Below are positions 1 to 8,704 of a DNA stretch of 64,000 nucleotides, piece after piece. Location: contig NZ_FOXD01000003.1 in NCBI RefSeq assembly GCF_900115625.1, forward strand, positions 186,001-250,000. The letters run 5' to 3'. Made by a program: the position numbers and the translations under genes. The notes under the pieces were generated by a model. That model saw only the letters and a program-made list of their open reading frames with translations. It was not told the origin of the DNA and ran no database searches. The stretch comes from Salibacterium halotolerans. Its GTDB lineage: Bacteria > Bacillota > Bacilli > Bacillales > Marinococcaceae. Each line of letters begins with the position of its first letter. The first letter of the stretch is position 1.

Positions 1-536
1 GAATCCAGGGTCATCTCCGATTGATTAAAAACAAAAAAAGGCTTACCACCGGTGTCGTAAAAATAGTCATTACATTACCGGCTTCAGCCTGGGCAGCGGT
101 GTATGCAGGTGAGCAGGCTGCCGGCATAGCAGCTGCTTTTCTGCTGTTTGTTCTTTCTCCTCATGTTTGTAATCTGCTCGATACAAGACCACTGCGGGTA
201 TGGAAATGGTCGGCCTGTCATGCTGCGTTGTTTTTGTTTTTTATAAAAGAGGGCGGGGGCGTGCCGTTGTCCGCGGCAGGGCTGGCGCTCATCGGAGGCG
301 CAGCATGGGCTGTGCTTGAAGGGACGGAACGCACTCTTCTTGGAGACAACGGAGCTGCTGCTGCAGGGGCGGCAATGGCGTGGGCAGCCGTCTTCATACT
401 CCCTCTGTTTGTTCAATGGTTTATTATTATTGTCTATGCTCTTCTTACGGTACTTTCAGAATATTTCTCTTTCCACCATGCCATCACCAGGATCCCGCTT
501 CTCGCCGGTTTGGATCAGGCCGGGAGAAAAAAATAG
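1..536 (+). CDS. C-terminal part of a membrane protein, possibly MraY/WecA-like (cut by window start)
   Basis: The reading frame is open from base 3, so the gene probably starts upstream; a TTG at 21 has no ribosome site in view. About 170 residues remain. The first visible residues, a GHLR segment followed by LTTG, resemble the loop before the last helices of MraY/WecA-like phosphoglycosyltransferases that have a shortened C-terminus in Gram-positives. The rest is four or five hydrophobic segments rich in Ala, Gly and Leu, ending in a short basic tail. It converges on yqzF, leaving only 11 bp between the two stops. The membrane location is clear; the family is a guess from a short motif and could be wrong. 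Confidence 0.5.
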   Translation, partial: IQGHLRLIKNKKRLTTGVVKIVITLPASAWAAVYAGEQAAGIAAAFLLFVLSPHVCNLLDTRPLRVWKWSACHAALFLFFIKEGGGVPLSAAGLALIGGAAWAVLEGTERTLLGDNGAAAAGAAMAWAAVFILPLFVQWFIIIVYALLTVLSEYFSFHHAITRIPLLAGLDQAGRKK

Positions 537-547
537 CGGGAATCCGG

Positions 548-787
548 CTATTTCGATTTTACTCTGCGGCGGATGCCCGGCTTATTATTTTTACGGTCCC
601 GGTGCAGCACGAATCCGGCAATAAACCAGATACCAAATACGAGAAGCAGAAAACCTCCGGTAAACTGCATCCATAGAGCTGGAAACGGGGGATGCTGAAT
701 CTGAAATAATGTGTCTCTCATCAGTTTTATTCCCACGACGGACAGGAAGCCCGGTATGACAAGTATCAGTAACGCGATGATGCGCAT
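548..787 (-). CDS. yqzF: DUF2627 small membrane protein YqzF
   Basis: A 79-residue protein with two hydrophobic helices (about residues 3-25 and 40-62) and a strongly basic tail, matching the DUF2627/YqzF family in size and pattern. The start is the second in-frame Met (MRIIALL), because an AAGGAG lies 7 nt before it; the upstream Met is only 1 nt from that site. In B. subtilis yqzF sits beside bkdR, at the head of the branched-chain keto acid cluster, and here it is likewise next to the bkd genes but divergent from them. Its function is unknown. The gene is ordinary for this locus. Confidence 0.8.
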   Translation of the reverse strand: MRIIALLILVIPGFLSVVGIKLMRDTLFQIQHPPFPALWMQFTGGFLLLVFGIWFIAGFVLHRDRKNNKPGIRRRVKSK

Positions 788-843
788 GGGCATTCTCCTT
801 GTTTGAAACGGGTAATGCATCCTGCTGTACGCAGAATGCCTGC

Positions 844-866
844 GGCAGAGTCGTCTGCCCTTTTTT
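844..866 (+). terminator. Hairpin plus T-run upstream of lpdV
   Basis: GGCAGA and TCTGCC form a 6-bp stem with a 4-nt loop, followed by C and six Ts. It reads rightward, in the gap between divergent yqzF and lpdV. It could stop transcription from upstream, or act as an attenuator if the bkd promoter lies to its left. No clear promoter was found there. Confidence 0.55.
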
Positions 867-1048
867 CAAATTTATTGTAATGGATGAAAAGCGGCGGCGC
901 AAGTTATAAATGCCTGTACATGAAAGCAGAATAAAATGTTAAAATGAAATACTGAAAAGATGTCCTGCCGAATTGCTGGAAGAAGTCGTTCTAAACATGC
1001 TACAGTTTTTACATAGATACATGTAACAATAGAGAAGGAGGGATTGAA

Positions 1049-2470
1049 TTGCCTGAAGAATATGACCTGGTCATAATAGGAGCTGGTACCGGCGGCTATA
1101 CGGCGGCGGTAAAGGCAGCTCAGGAAGGCCTGAAAACGGCCGTTGTCGAAAAAGATCGGGAAGGAGGAACGTGTCTGCATCAGGGCTGTATCCCGAGCAA
1201 ATCACTGTTGAAAAGTGCAGAAATGTATACAGAGATGCAGGAAAGCGCCCAATACGGCATTTCCGCCTCCGATGTCACGCTTGAATTCGATAAGGTCCAA
1301 GACCGCAAAGACAGTGTCGTGGAACAGCTTCACCGCGGTGTACGTAATCTGATGAACAGGGAAAATATCGATGTCTATAAGGGAACCGGGAGGATACTCG
1401 GCCCCTCCATTTTTTCACCAAGAGCAGGAACAGTATCGGTGGAAATGAATAACAGGCAGGAAAATGCCATGCTGCTCCCGAAACATGTTATGATTGCCAC
1501 AGGTTCAAGACCCAGGCAGCTTGCGGGAATAGAAGCAGATGGAAAAAGCATTCTGACTTCCGATCATGCCCTTCATCTTCGTGAACTTCCGGCTTCACTG
1601 ATGATTGTCGGAGGTGGAGTGATCGGCGTCGAGTTTGCTTCCATGATGTCTGACTTCGGTGTAGATGTGACTATGGTTGAATATACATCCCGGCTTCTGC
1701 CCCAGGAAGACAAAGACATTTCAAAAGAAGTGGAAAAGACTCTTAAAGACAGAGGGGTTCACGTTTATACAAACAGTTCGGTACAGGAGAAAAAGCAATC
1801 AGACTCAGGCCGGGTAACGCTGCGTATAGAACAGGATGGAGAAGGGCTTGATCTGACTGCCGAAAAAGTTTTGCTGTGCATCGGCCGCCGGGCAAACATA
1901 GAAGATATCGGGATTGAAAATACGGATATTGACACGGAAAACGGCCTTGTCGTAACAGATGAAAAATGCCGTACGAAAGAAACACACATATATGCCATCG
2001 GAGACGTACAAAAAGGGATGCAGCTTGCGCACACGGCCTCCCGCGAAGGTATGAACGCGGTGAATGATATTCTGACAGGCAGTTGTGAACCTCTGGACCC
2101 AGCCCGGGTCCCAAGATGCACTTACAGCCGTCCGGAAACGGCGTCCATCGGCTGGACCCAGGAACAGGCGGAAGAAAGATACGAATCGGTGAAGACTCCA
2201 CGTATTCCTTTTCAGGCAATAGGCCGGGCTGTCGTACAGGGGCACACGGATGGTTTCGTGAAACTCATCGTCAATGGAGCTAATGATGATCTTCTCGGTG
2301 TTCACATGTTCGGGAGTGGTGTCACCGAGTTAATATCGGAAGCTTCTCTTGCGATGCTCGTGGATGCGGCCAATACGGAGCTGTCCGAGACGATTCATCC
2401 CCATCCTTCCCTGTCAGAAATTTATGGGGAGGCTGCACTGGCTGCAGAGAATAAAGCGATACATTTTTAA
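1049..2470 (+). CDS. lpdV: Dihydrolipoyl dehydrogenase (E3) of the branched-chain 2-oxoacid dehydrogenase
   Basis: This 473-residue flavoprotein reoxidises the dihydrolipoyl arm of the E2 subunit with NAD+. It shows the FAD-binding GAGTGG at residues 11-16, the redox-active pair C42/C47 in GGTCLHQGCIPSK, a second dinucleotide fold near VGGGVIGVEF (about 187), the TxAIGD-type FAD motif, and the C-terminal HPHPSLSE active-site histidine motif. The start is TTG, 6 nt after GAAGGAGG. It is the first gene of lpdV-bkdAA-bkdAB-bkdB, with 25 bp to the next. In B. subtilis it is preceded by bkdR, ptb, bcd and buk, which are absent here. Confidence 0.95.
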   Translation: MPEEYDLVIIGAGTGGYTAAVKAAQEGLKTAVVEKDREGGTCLHQGCIPSKSLLKSAEMYTEMQESAQYGISASDVTLEFDKVQDRKDSVVEQLHRGVRNLMNRENIDVYKGTGRILGPSIFSPRAGTVSVEMNNRQENAMLLPKHVMIATGSRPRQLAGIEADGKSILTSDHALHLRELPASLMIVGGGVIGVEFASMMSDFGVDVTMVEYTSRLLPQEDKDISKEVEKTLKDRGVHVYTNSSVQEKKQSDSGRVTLRIEQDGEGLDLTAEKVLLCIGRRANIEDIGIENTDIDTENGLVVTDEKCRTKETHIYAIGDVQKGMQLAHTASREGMNAVNDILTGSCEPLDPARVPRCTYSRPETASIGWTQEQAEERYESVKTPRIPFQAIGRAVVQGHTDGFVKLIVNGANDDLLGVHMFGSGVTELISEASLAMLVDAANTELSETIHPHPSLSEIYGEAALAAENKAIHF

Positions 2471-2495
2471 TAAATGAAAACTGGAGGTAATTCAT

Positions 2496-3512
2496 ATGTC
2501 CTCACCATCAATTGAAAGATTCGGTTTATCAAAAGACCGGGTGCTCTCCATGTATGAAACGATGCTGCTGGCGAGAAAAATCGACGAAAGAATGTGGCTC
2601 TTGAACAGAGCCGGCAAGATTCCCTTTGTCGTTTCGTGTCAGGGGCAGGAAGGAGCGCAGGTGGGTGCCGCCATGGCACTTGAAACCGAAAAGGACTACA
2701 TTCTTCCGTATTACCGGGACCTGGGCCTTGTGCTGCATTTCGGCATGACGCCCGTCGATCTGATGATGCAGGGATTCGCTAAAGCACCGGATCCAAACTC
2801 CGGAGGCCGGCAGATGCCCGGCCATTTCGGACAGAAAGAAAACAGAATTGTGAGCGGATCCTCTCCGGTTACGACTCAGCTTCCGCATGCCGCAGGGTTC
2901 GGTCTTGCCGCCAAAATGGAGAAAAAAGATTTTGTCACTTTAGTCAGTTTTGGAGAAGGATCGGCCAGCCAGGGAGACTTTCATGAAGGTGCCAATTTCG
3001 CCGGCATACATAACCTACCGGTCATTTTTTTCTGTGAGAACAATAAATACGCCATTTCTGTACCGATGGACAAACAGTCCGGCAGTGAATATGTATCGGA
3101 CCGGGCGGCAGGTTATGGAATGCCCGGCGTCACCGTAGATGGAAACGATCCTCTTGCTGTGTATGAAGCAGTGAAGCAGGCAGCGGACCGCGCGCGCAAC
3201 GGAGAAGGGCCGACACTTATTGAAACCATGACCTACCGTCTCACTCCACACTCCAGCGACGATGACGACAGCTTCTACCGCTCAAAGGAAGAAGTCGAAC
3301 AGGCGAAACAAGAAGACGCTGTTCATACTTTTTCTGCATATCTGAAAGAAAACGGCGTATTAACAGAAGCCGGTGAACAGGAGATGCTTGAGCGTATCAA
3401 GCGTACAGTGGATGACGCAACAGAACAGGCGGAAGAGGCTCCTTACGGAACACCGGAAAGTGTGCTTGATTATGTATATGCCCAACAGGACGGTGAGCGT
3501 AGATGGCAGTGA
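2496..3512 (+). CDS. bkdAA: 2-oxoisovalerate dehydrogenase E1 alpha subunit
   Basis: The E1 alpha subunit (338 residues) binds thiamine diphosphate and decarboxylates branched-chain 2-oxo acids from Val, Leu and Ile. The ThDP/Mg motif runs from GEGSASQGDFHEG to the ENN about 30 residues later (roughly 150-182). The phosphorylation-loop region HSSDDDDSFYRS is present, as in bacterial E1 alpha. GGAGG lies just before the ATG. The gene overlaps bkdAB by 10 bp, which suggests translational coupling of the two E1 chains. The complex feeds acyl-CoA primers to branched-chain fatty acid synthesis. Confidence 0.95.
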   Translation: MSSPSIERFGLSKDRVLSMYETMLLARKIDERMWLLNRAGKIPFVVSCQGQEGAQVGAAMALETEKDYILPYYRDLGLVLHFGMTPVDLMMQGFAKAPDPNSGGRQMPGHFGQKENRIVSGSSPVTTQLPHAAGFGLAAKMEKKDFVTLVSFGEGSASQGDFHEGANFAGIHNLPVIFFCENNKYAISVPMDKQSGSEYVSDRAAGYGMPGVTVDGNDPLAVYEAVKQAADRARNGEGPTLIETMTYRLTPHSSDDDDSFYRSKEEVEQAKQEDAVHTFSAYLKENGVLTEAGEQEMLERIKRTVDDATEQAEEAPYGTPESVLDYVYAQQDGERRWQ

Positions 3513-4486
3513 TGACGTATATAGAAGCAGTGACCGCAGCTATGCGCGAAGAAATGACAAGAGATGAGAAAGTATTCGTGCTCGGTGAAGATGTCGGTGC
3601 CCGGGGCGGTGTCTTCGGGGCGACGAAAGGGCTTTTTGAAACATTCGGGGAAGAACGGGTTATTGATACACCTCTGGCGGAATCTGCGATTGCAGGTGTT
3701 GGTATCGGTGCAGCCATGTATGGGATGAAACCGATCGCTGAGATGCAGTTTGCGGATTTCATGCTGCCGGCTGTCAATCAGATTATCTCGGAAGCTGCGA
3801 AGACACGGTATCGTTCCAACAACGACTGGACGAGCCCGATTACCGTTCGCGCTCCGTACGGAGGAGGCGTGCACGGGGCGTTGTACCATTCGCAGTCGGT
3901 GGAATCTTTGTTTAATCATGTACCGGGTCTTAAAATCGTCATGCCCTCCACCCCGTATGACGTAAAAGGTCTTCTCAAAGCGGCCGTCCGCGATCCGGAT
4001 CCGGTTCTGTTCTTTGAGCATAAACGGGCGTACCGCTTAATAAAAGGGGACGTACCTGATCACGATTATACACTCCCGATAGGAAAAGCTGACGTGAAAA
4101 AAGAGGGGACTGATGTTACAGTTATCAGTTACGGGCTCTGTCTCCAGTTTGCCATGCAGGCAGCAGAGAAGCTGGAAGATGAAGGGATTTCCAGCCATGT
4201 TCTCGATCTTCGCACGGTTTACCCTCTGGATAGGGAAGCAGTGGTGGAGGCTGCTTCCAAAACGGGAAAAGTACTGCTCGTAACAGAAGACAATAAAGAG
4301 GGGAGTCTGATGGGTGAAGTGGCCGCTGTTATTGGTGAACACTGCCTGTTTGACCTGGATGCGCCGGTGCAGCGTCTGGCAGGTCCCGATGTACCGTCCA
4401 TGCCTTACGCTCCGCCGATGGAGAAACATTTTATGATGAACCCGGAAAAAGTGGAAGCAGCGATCCGGGATTTAGCGGAGTTTTAG
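3503..4486 (+). CDS. bkdAB: 2-oxoisovalerate dehydrogenase E1 beta subunit
   Basis: The E1 beta subunit (327 residues) has the usual length and the transketolase-type pyrimidine domain in the first half (LGEDVGARGGVF, then DTPLAESAIAG) and the C-terminal transketolase domain in the second (VISYG, then DLRTVYPLD). It pairs with BkdAA to form the heterotetrameric E1. The ATG at 3503 lies inside the end of bkdAA, in another frame, after GGTGAGCG. Thirteen bases separate it from bkdB. Nothing is unusual. Confidence 0.95.
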   Translation: MAVMTYIEAVTAAMREEMTRDEKVFVLGEDVGARGGVFGATKGLFETFGEERVIDTPLAESAIAGVGIGAAMYGMKPIAEMQFADFMLPAVNQIISEAAKTRYRSNNDWTSPITVRAPYGGGVHGALYHSQSVESLFNHVPGLKIVMPSTPYDVKGLLKAAVRDPDPVLFFEHKRAYRLIKGDVPDHDYTLPIGKADVKKEGTDVTVISYGLCLQFAMQAAEKLEDEGISSHVLDLRTVYPLDREAVVEAASKTGKVLLVTEDNKEGSLMGEVAAVIGEHCLFDLDAPVQRLAGPDVPSMPYAPPMEKHFMMNPEKVEAAIRDLAEF

Positions 4487-4498
4487 GAGGAGAATCCC

Positions 4499-5761
4499 AT
4501 GTCCGAACAAATCAAGATGCCCCAGCTCGGGGAAAGTGTAACAGAAGGTACGATCACGAAATGGCTCGTTCAACCGGGTGACCGGGTGGATAAATATGAT
4601 CCTATTGCAGATGTGACAACAGATAAGGTGAACGCGGAAGTACCATCATCGTTTGCGGGCGTTATTCAGGAGCTTGTCGCAGAGGAAGATGAAACCGTTC
4701 AGGTGGGAGAGCTGATCTGTTATATCGACACGGGAGAAAAAAGGGAAGATTCCCAAAACGATGACAAACAGGAAACCGCTGGAGAAACGGATCAAAAAGA
4801 ACCAGAGCCTAAAGAAGAGCAGTCGATGAAAACCCGTTATTCTCCGGCAGTTATGCGGCTGGCACAGGAGAATGATATCGATTTGACCCGGCTGCAGGGG
4901 TCTGGACGCGGGGGCCGGATTACACGAAAAGATGTGGAAAACCACATAGCTTCCGCGCCTGCACCAGAACCGGAACCAAAAACAGAAGAGCCGAAAGAAG
5001 ATCCGGCCCGTTATCCGACGTACAGGACAAAACCACCTGAAGAGATGGAAGCTTTATCTGAGGATAAAGAAATCCCTCTTACCCAGATGAGAAAAGCCAT
5101 TGCCTCCAACATGGTGAAGAGCAAGGAGGAAATTCCTCATGCCTGGACGATGGTGGAAGTCGATGTTTCCAATATTGTCGCCTACCGGGATCGCATAAAA
5201 GACGAATTTAAAGAAAAAGAAGGTTTTTCTCTTACCTTTATGCCCTTTTTCATGAAAGCCATCGTAGAAACGCTTAAAGAGTTTCCGGAGGTAAACTCTG
5301 TCTGGGGCGGAGACAAAATCATTCATAAAAAAGATATCAATATTTCCATTGCGGTCGCGGCGGAAGATTCCCTCTATGTTCCAGTTATTAAAAACGCCGA
5401 CGAAAAAAGCATTAAGGGGCTCGGGAAAGAAGTTTATTCTCTTGCAAAAAAAGCTCGGCTCGGACAATTAAAAGAAGATGAAATGCAGGGCGGGACGTTC
5501 ACGATAAACAATACGGGTTCTTTTGGATCGGTTCAGTCGATGCCGATTGTAAACCACCCTCAGGCTGCGATCCTCTCCATTGAATCGATTATTAAAAAGC
5601 CGGTTGTTGTTCAGGATGATATGGTAGCGATCCGCAGCATGGTCAACCTTTGTCTTTCCCTGGACCACCGCATTTTAGACGGTTTGATATGCGGACGTTT
5701 TCTTGCCCGCATCAAAGAGAAGCTCGAAGCATTTCAACTGGACCGGGAGCATATTTATTAG
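4499..5761 (+). CDS. bkdB: Lipoamide acyltransferase (E2) of the branched-chain 2-oxoacid dehydrogenase
   Basis: The E2 core (420 residues) transfers the acyl group from E1 to CoA. Domains in order: lipoyl domain at 1-76 with the lipoylated K43 in TTDKVNAEV; an acidic, Glu/Lys/Pro-rich linker; the E1/E3-binding domain around 115-150 (SPAVMRLAQ to RKDVENHI); a second linker; and the acyltransferase domain with the catalytic DHRILDG near 388-394. AGGAGG precedes the ATG. It is the last gene of the operon. No strong terminator follows; a weak AAGCTC/GAGCTT inverted repeat lies at about 5779-5810. Confidence 0.95.
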   Translation: MSEQIKMPQLGESVTEGTITKWLVQPGDRVDKYDPIADVTTDKVNAEVPSSFAGVIQELVAEEDETVQVGELICYIDTGEKREDSQNDDKQETAGETDQKEPEPKEEQSMKTRYSPAVMRLAQENDIDLTRLQGSGRGGRITRKDVENHIASAPAPEPEPKTEEPKEDPARYPTYRTKPPEEMEALSEDKEIPLTQMRKAIASNMVKSKEEIPHAWTMVEVDVSNIVAYRDRIKDEFKEKEGFSLTFMPFFMKAIVETLKEFPEVNSVWGGDKIIHKKDINISIAVAAEDSLYVPVIKNADEKSIKGLGKEVYSLAKKARLGQLKEDEMQGGTFTINNTGSFGSVQSMPIVNHPQAAILSIESIIKKPVVVQDDMVAIRSMVNLCLSLDHRILDGLICGRFLARIKEKLEAFQLDREHIY

Positions 5762-5859
5762 AAATCAGTCCGAGACCTTCAAGCTCTGTTGCTTGTACTG
5801 CTTTGAGCTTATGAGCTACAATAATAGGGAATCACTTTGAAAAGAAAGGATGATAAAAC

Positions 5860-6282
5860 ATGGATTTTAATTTCTATGTCAATGATATCGTAGGTCCTGC
5901 AAGACAAGAGATGGAAGATGCCGGTTACACCCCTCTCGGCACACCGGAAGAAGTCGACAGCACTCTTTCCGAGGATGGAACAACGCTTGTGATGGTCAAC
6001 TCTGTCTGCGGCTGTGCCGGTGGTATCGCACGTCCAGCGGCCGCTTATATGAAAAACTATGAAAAGCAGCCGGACCGTTTCGTAACTGTATTTGCCGGGC
6101 AGGATAAAGAAGCAACAGATACAGCAAGATCTTACTTCACCGGCTATGCTCCATCTTCTCCATCATTCGCTCTGATAAAAGACGGGGAAATCAAACGCAT
6201 GGTGGAACGTCATGAAATCGAGGGCCACGAGCCAATCGAAGTTGTGCAGCAGCTCGAAAAAGCATTGGATGAACATTGCTGA
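5860..6282 (+). CDS. brxB: Bacilliredoxin BrxB (YqiW), DUF1094 family
   Basis: A 140-residue thioredoxin-like protein with the bacilliredoxin CGC motif (C50-G-C52 within NSVCGCAGG). In Firmicutes these proteins remove bacillithiol from S-bacillithiolated proteins after oxidative stress, the first Cys attacking the mixed disulfide. The sequence follows B. subtilis YqiW closely along its length, including the [10 protein letters not shown] strand and the [11 protein letters not shown] tail. AAAGGATG precedes the ATG. It sits just after the bkd operon, as yqiW does in B. subtilis, and has its own terminator. Confidence 0.93.
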   Translation: MDFNFYVNDIVGPARQEMEDAGYTPLGTPEEVDSTLSEDGTTLVMVNSVCGCAGGIARPAAAYMKNYEKQPDRFVTVFAGQDKEATDTARSYFTGYAPSSPSFALIKDGEIKRMVERHEIEGHEPIEVVQQLEKALDEHC

Positions 6283-6291
6283 TAAAAACAG

Positions 6292-6318
6292 GGCCGTCTC
6301 AAAAAGGCGGCCTTTTTT
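6292..6318 (+). terminator. Terminator after brxB
   Basis: A 7-bp GC-rich stem (GGCCGTC with GGCGGCC, one G-T pair), 7-nt loop, then six Ts. Confidence 0.85.
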
Positions 6319-6426
6319 AATCGCATCCGGCCGAAAGGGTGTGATTTCAGAGATCAGCTTGCTCTCTGTGCCGGGTGTGTGGTACGATTAGGCATGTCTT
6401 GATTTTACATAAAGGACGGAGTAGCG

Positions 6427-6783
6427 ATGAACGAGCTTTACTTAAAGATTCAGGAATACCTGAATATGGATACGGAAATTGAGTTTGAAGAATTTCGTGA
6501 TTTTTATGAAAAAGTAATGCACTATCTCAATCATGAGCAGCAGGAACCGGATGAAACAGAAATCTGGGAGTCCGTTTTCGTAGTGGAAAGTATTATGTCC
6601 AATGCACAAAACCGTGCAAAAACGGCAGAGAAAAATGCGGAGCGGAAAAAGTACAAAAAAATGAGTGAACGGATGAACCTGTATGCCGGTCACTTCACGA
6701 AGAAGCTCAACCAGCTTGGATATACCCAGGACGATATTGAACAACGTTTTGATGCCATGCTTGATGAGGGAGTTAAAAAATAA
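6427..6783 (+). CDS. Uncharacterised 118-residue helical cytosolic protein
   Basis: I do not recognise a family. The protein is highly charged (many Glu, Lys and Asp), has no signal peptide or membrane segment, and looks almost wholly alpha-helical. A basic stretch at about residues 58-80 (NRAKTAEKNAERKKYKKMSER) could be a coiled coil or nucleic-acid contact. AAAGGACGGAG lies before the ATG. It is a single gene between the brxB terminator and its own terminator, which begins in its stop codon. Being followed by a tRNA promoter says little about its role. The codon pattern and RBS make it a real gene. Confidence 0.75.
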   Translation: MNELYLKIQEYLNMDTEIEFEEFRDFYEKVMHYLNHEQQEPDETEIWESVFVVESIMSNAQNRAKTAEKNAERKKYKKMSERMNLYAGHFTKKLNQLGYTQDDIEQRFDAMLDEGVKK

Positions 6784-6811
6784 GAAGGCTTCCTGAAGAA
6801 AAGCCTTCTTT
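6782..6811 (+). terminator. Terminator overlapping the preceding stop codon
   Basis: A perfect 10-bp stem (AAGAAGGCTT with AAGCCTTCTT) and a 9-nt loop. The left arm includes two bases of the stop codon. The T-run is short, so it may work in both directions. Confidence 0.8.
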
Positions 6812-6828
6812 ACATTCATTATTTTCCC

Positions 6829-6857
6829 TTGACGTTTCATCCACCCTCCGTTATAAT
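6829..6857 (+). promoter_or_regulatory. SigA promoter of tRNA-Arg
   Basis: TTGACG, 17-nt spacer, TATAAT; the start of transcription would fall about 28 nt before the tRNA. Confidence 0.85.
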
Positions 6858-6891
6858 GGAATATGTCTTGAATTTGGGACAACAAATAATT

Positions 6892-6966
6892 GCGCCTATG
6901 GTGAAAGGGATATCACTCGAGATTCCGGTTCTCGCATTCCAGGTTCGAATCCTGGTAGGCGCACCA
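6892..6966 (+). tRNA. tRNA-Arg (anticodon CCG)
   Basis: A complete cloverleaf: acceptor stem GCGCCTA/TAGGCGC, D stem GTGA/TCAC, anticodon stem CGAGA/TCTCG around loop TTCCGGT, T arm CCAGG-TTCGAAT-CCTGG, and an encoded ACCA 3' end. The anticodon is CCG, reading the Arg codon CGG. It is a lone tRNA with its own promoter. Confidence 0.93.
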
Positions 6967-7055
6967 CCAATTGATTTCTACATAGGATGAAACGCTGCAC
7001 ATGGGGATTGTGCAGTTTTTTTATGGTACAACATGGCACAAGTAAAGGAGTTCCT

Positions 7056-8075
7056 ATGACTGGGTGGAAGATAGGTTATCGAACCGTAAAAACGTCTGTC
7101 GGGGCTGCCCTTTCTATATTTGCCGCGCAGCTGTTGTCTCTTGAATTTTATGTATCTGCCGGAATCATCACCATCCTTTGTATTTCCGTTACAAAAAAGG
7201 AATCGGTGAGAGACTCCTGGGAGAGGTTTGTGGCTTGTTTGATCGGGATAGTCTTTGCAGGAGTGATATTTGAAGGACTGGGGTATCATTTCGTATCTAT
7301 CGCCGTTTTGTTTCTACTGTTTATCCCCACAGCTGTCTCACTCGGCGTAAGACGCGGGGTTGTGACAAGTGCTGTTATCATCCTTCATTTGTATACCTTT
7401 GAAAACATCTCCTATTCCATCATTCTCAATGAGATGCTTCTCATCATTATCGGCATAGGAGTAGCACTTGTTATGAACATGTACATGCCGAGCCGGGAGA
7501 ATGATCTTATCTGGAAACAGGTGCATCTTGAGGATTGTTTCCGAGAAATATGGCGGGAGTTTGCCGCCTACTTAAAAGACGGGGACGTGAACTGGGACGG
7601 GAAAGAAATCGCGCAAGCCGCTGCCATCATTGAAGAAGCCAAAGGAATGGCGTTGAATAACATTGAAAATCAATTTCTGCGGAATGATGATTACTTTTAT
7701 CATTATTTTAAGATGCGGGAAAAGCAGTTTGATGTGATCAAGCGGATTCTCCCGTTTATTTCCTCTCTGGATCAAACCGTGATACAGGGAAGAAAAATGG
7801 CTCTTTTTCTTCAGGAACCCAGCGAAGGAGTGTCACCAGGCAATACGGCAGAATATTTTCTCAATCAGCTGCATGAATTAAAAAAGGAAATACAGGAAAT
7901 GGAACTGCCGAAAACCCGGGAAGAGTTTGAGGTCCGCTCGTCTCTTTTTTATATTATGAATGAGCTCGAATCCTATCTGCTTGTGAAGAGAAGGTTCAAA
8001 CCGGATTCTGCACGTACACGGTCCGTTTCAGGGAAAAGGCTGAATAGAGACCGCAAAAAGAGGCAGGCTAAGTAA
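7056..8075 (+). CDS. YqjA-like membrane protein (aromatic acid exporter family)
   Basis: A 339-residue protein. The N-terminal half has about six hydrophobic helices (residues 10-140) and the C-terminal half is a charged, helical cytosolic domain, the layout of YqjA and related aromatic-acid-exporter-like proteins of Bacilli. The start chosen is ATG at 7056, 5 nt after AAAGGAG; upstream in-frame codons overlap the tRNA 3' region and are not credible. The basic tail (RKKRQAK) is typical of a cytoplasmic end. Substrate is unknown. B. subtilis yqjA also follows yqiW, so this is syntenic. Confidence 0.8.
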   Translation: MTGWKIGYRTVKTSVGAALSIFAAQLLSLEFYVSAGIITILCISVTKKESVRDSWERFVACLIGIVFAGVIFEGLGYHFVSIAVLFLLFIPTAVSLGVRRGVVTSAVIILHLYTFENISYSIILNEMLLIIIGIGVALVMNMYMPSRENDLIWKQVHLEDCFREIWREFAAYLKDGDVNWDGKEIAQAAAIIEEAKGMALNNIENQFLRNDDYFYHYFKMREKQFDVIKRILPFISSLDQTVIQGRKMALFLQEPSEGVSPGNTAEYFLNQLHELKKEIQEMELPKTREEFEVRSSLFYIMNELESYLLVKRRFKPDSARTRSVSGKRLNRDRKKRQAK

Positions 8076-8113
8076 AAAAAGCTGATTACCTGCAGCTTGA
8101 AGGTGTGGCTGAC

Positions 8114-8665
8114 ATGACAGGAGGACATACACTGCTTTTTATGTTTGTGTTATCGGTATTGTGGCCTTTAAACACGGCTCCGGAAGCCGGGGATCCTTAT
8201 ATTATTATTAATAAAAGCTCCAATACGCTCGCATACATTCATGAAGGTCGTATTGTGGAAGAGTATCCGGTTGCGACCGGAAAAAAAGAGGAGCTGACGC
8301 CGGAAGGGGAATTCACGGTCATTGTTAAAGCGGTCCGGCCCTACTACCGGAAAAAAGATATAAAAGGAGGAAGTCCGGATAATCCGCTTGGAAGCAGGTG
8401 GATTGGGTTTGATGCGGACAACACGAACGGACGTGTATACGGCATTCACGGAACAAACCGGCCTTCATCGATCGGAGGCTACGTATCAAACGGGTGTGTG
8501 CGTATGCGTAATCAGGATGTGAATGAATTATTTGAGAAAGTAGAAAACGGGGTGGACGTGTGGATTGAAAGCAGCACGCAATCCATGGAAGCTCTGGCGG
8601 AAAAACGCGGTGTGCTTTATGACAGGAAGCCTTTTTATCTACAGGAAGACTTAAAAAAGCTGTAA
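8114..8665 (+). CDS. Secreted or membrane-anchored L,D-transpeptidase (YkuD fold)
   Basis: A 183-residue protein with an N-terminal hydrophobic segment (about residues 5-20) and one YkuD domain. The catalytic signature HGTNRPSSIGGYVSNGCVRM is intact: His, then the SNGCVRM nucleophile Cys. Such enzymes cross-link peptidoglycan through 3-3 bonds or attach proteins to it, outside the membrane; no LysM domain is present. The ATG at 8114 is preceded by GAAGGTG at 8 nt; a GTG at 8105 is too close to that site. A terminator follows at once. Confidence 0.85.
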   Translation: MTGGHTLLFMFVLSVLWPLNTAPEAGDPYIIINKSSNTLAYIHEGRIVEEYPVATGKKEELTPEGEFTVIVKAVRPYYRKKDIKGGSPDNPLGSRWIGFDADNTNGRVYGIHGTNRPSSIGGYVSNGCVRMRNQDVNELFEKVENGVDVWIESSTQSMEALAEKRGVLYDRKPFYLQEDLKKL

Positions 8666-8666
8666 A

Positions 8667-8690
8667 GGGCCCGGAAATCCGGGTCCTTTT
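8667..8690 (+). terminator. Terminator after the L,D-transpeptidase gene
   Basis: GGGCCCGGA pairs with TCCGGGTCC (one G-T pair), followed by TTTT. Confidence 0.8.
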
Positions 8691-8704
8691 ATTGTAAAAC
8701 TGCT

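Noticed and set aside
787-1049. SigL (sigma-54) -12/-24 promoter before lpdV
   Set aside because: Expected from B. subtilis bkd, but no TGGCAC-N5-TTGC-like sequence was found in either phase.
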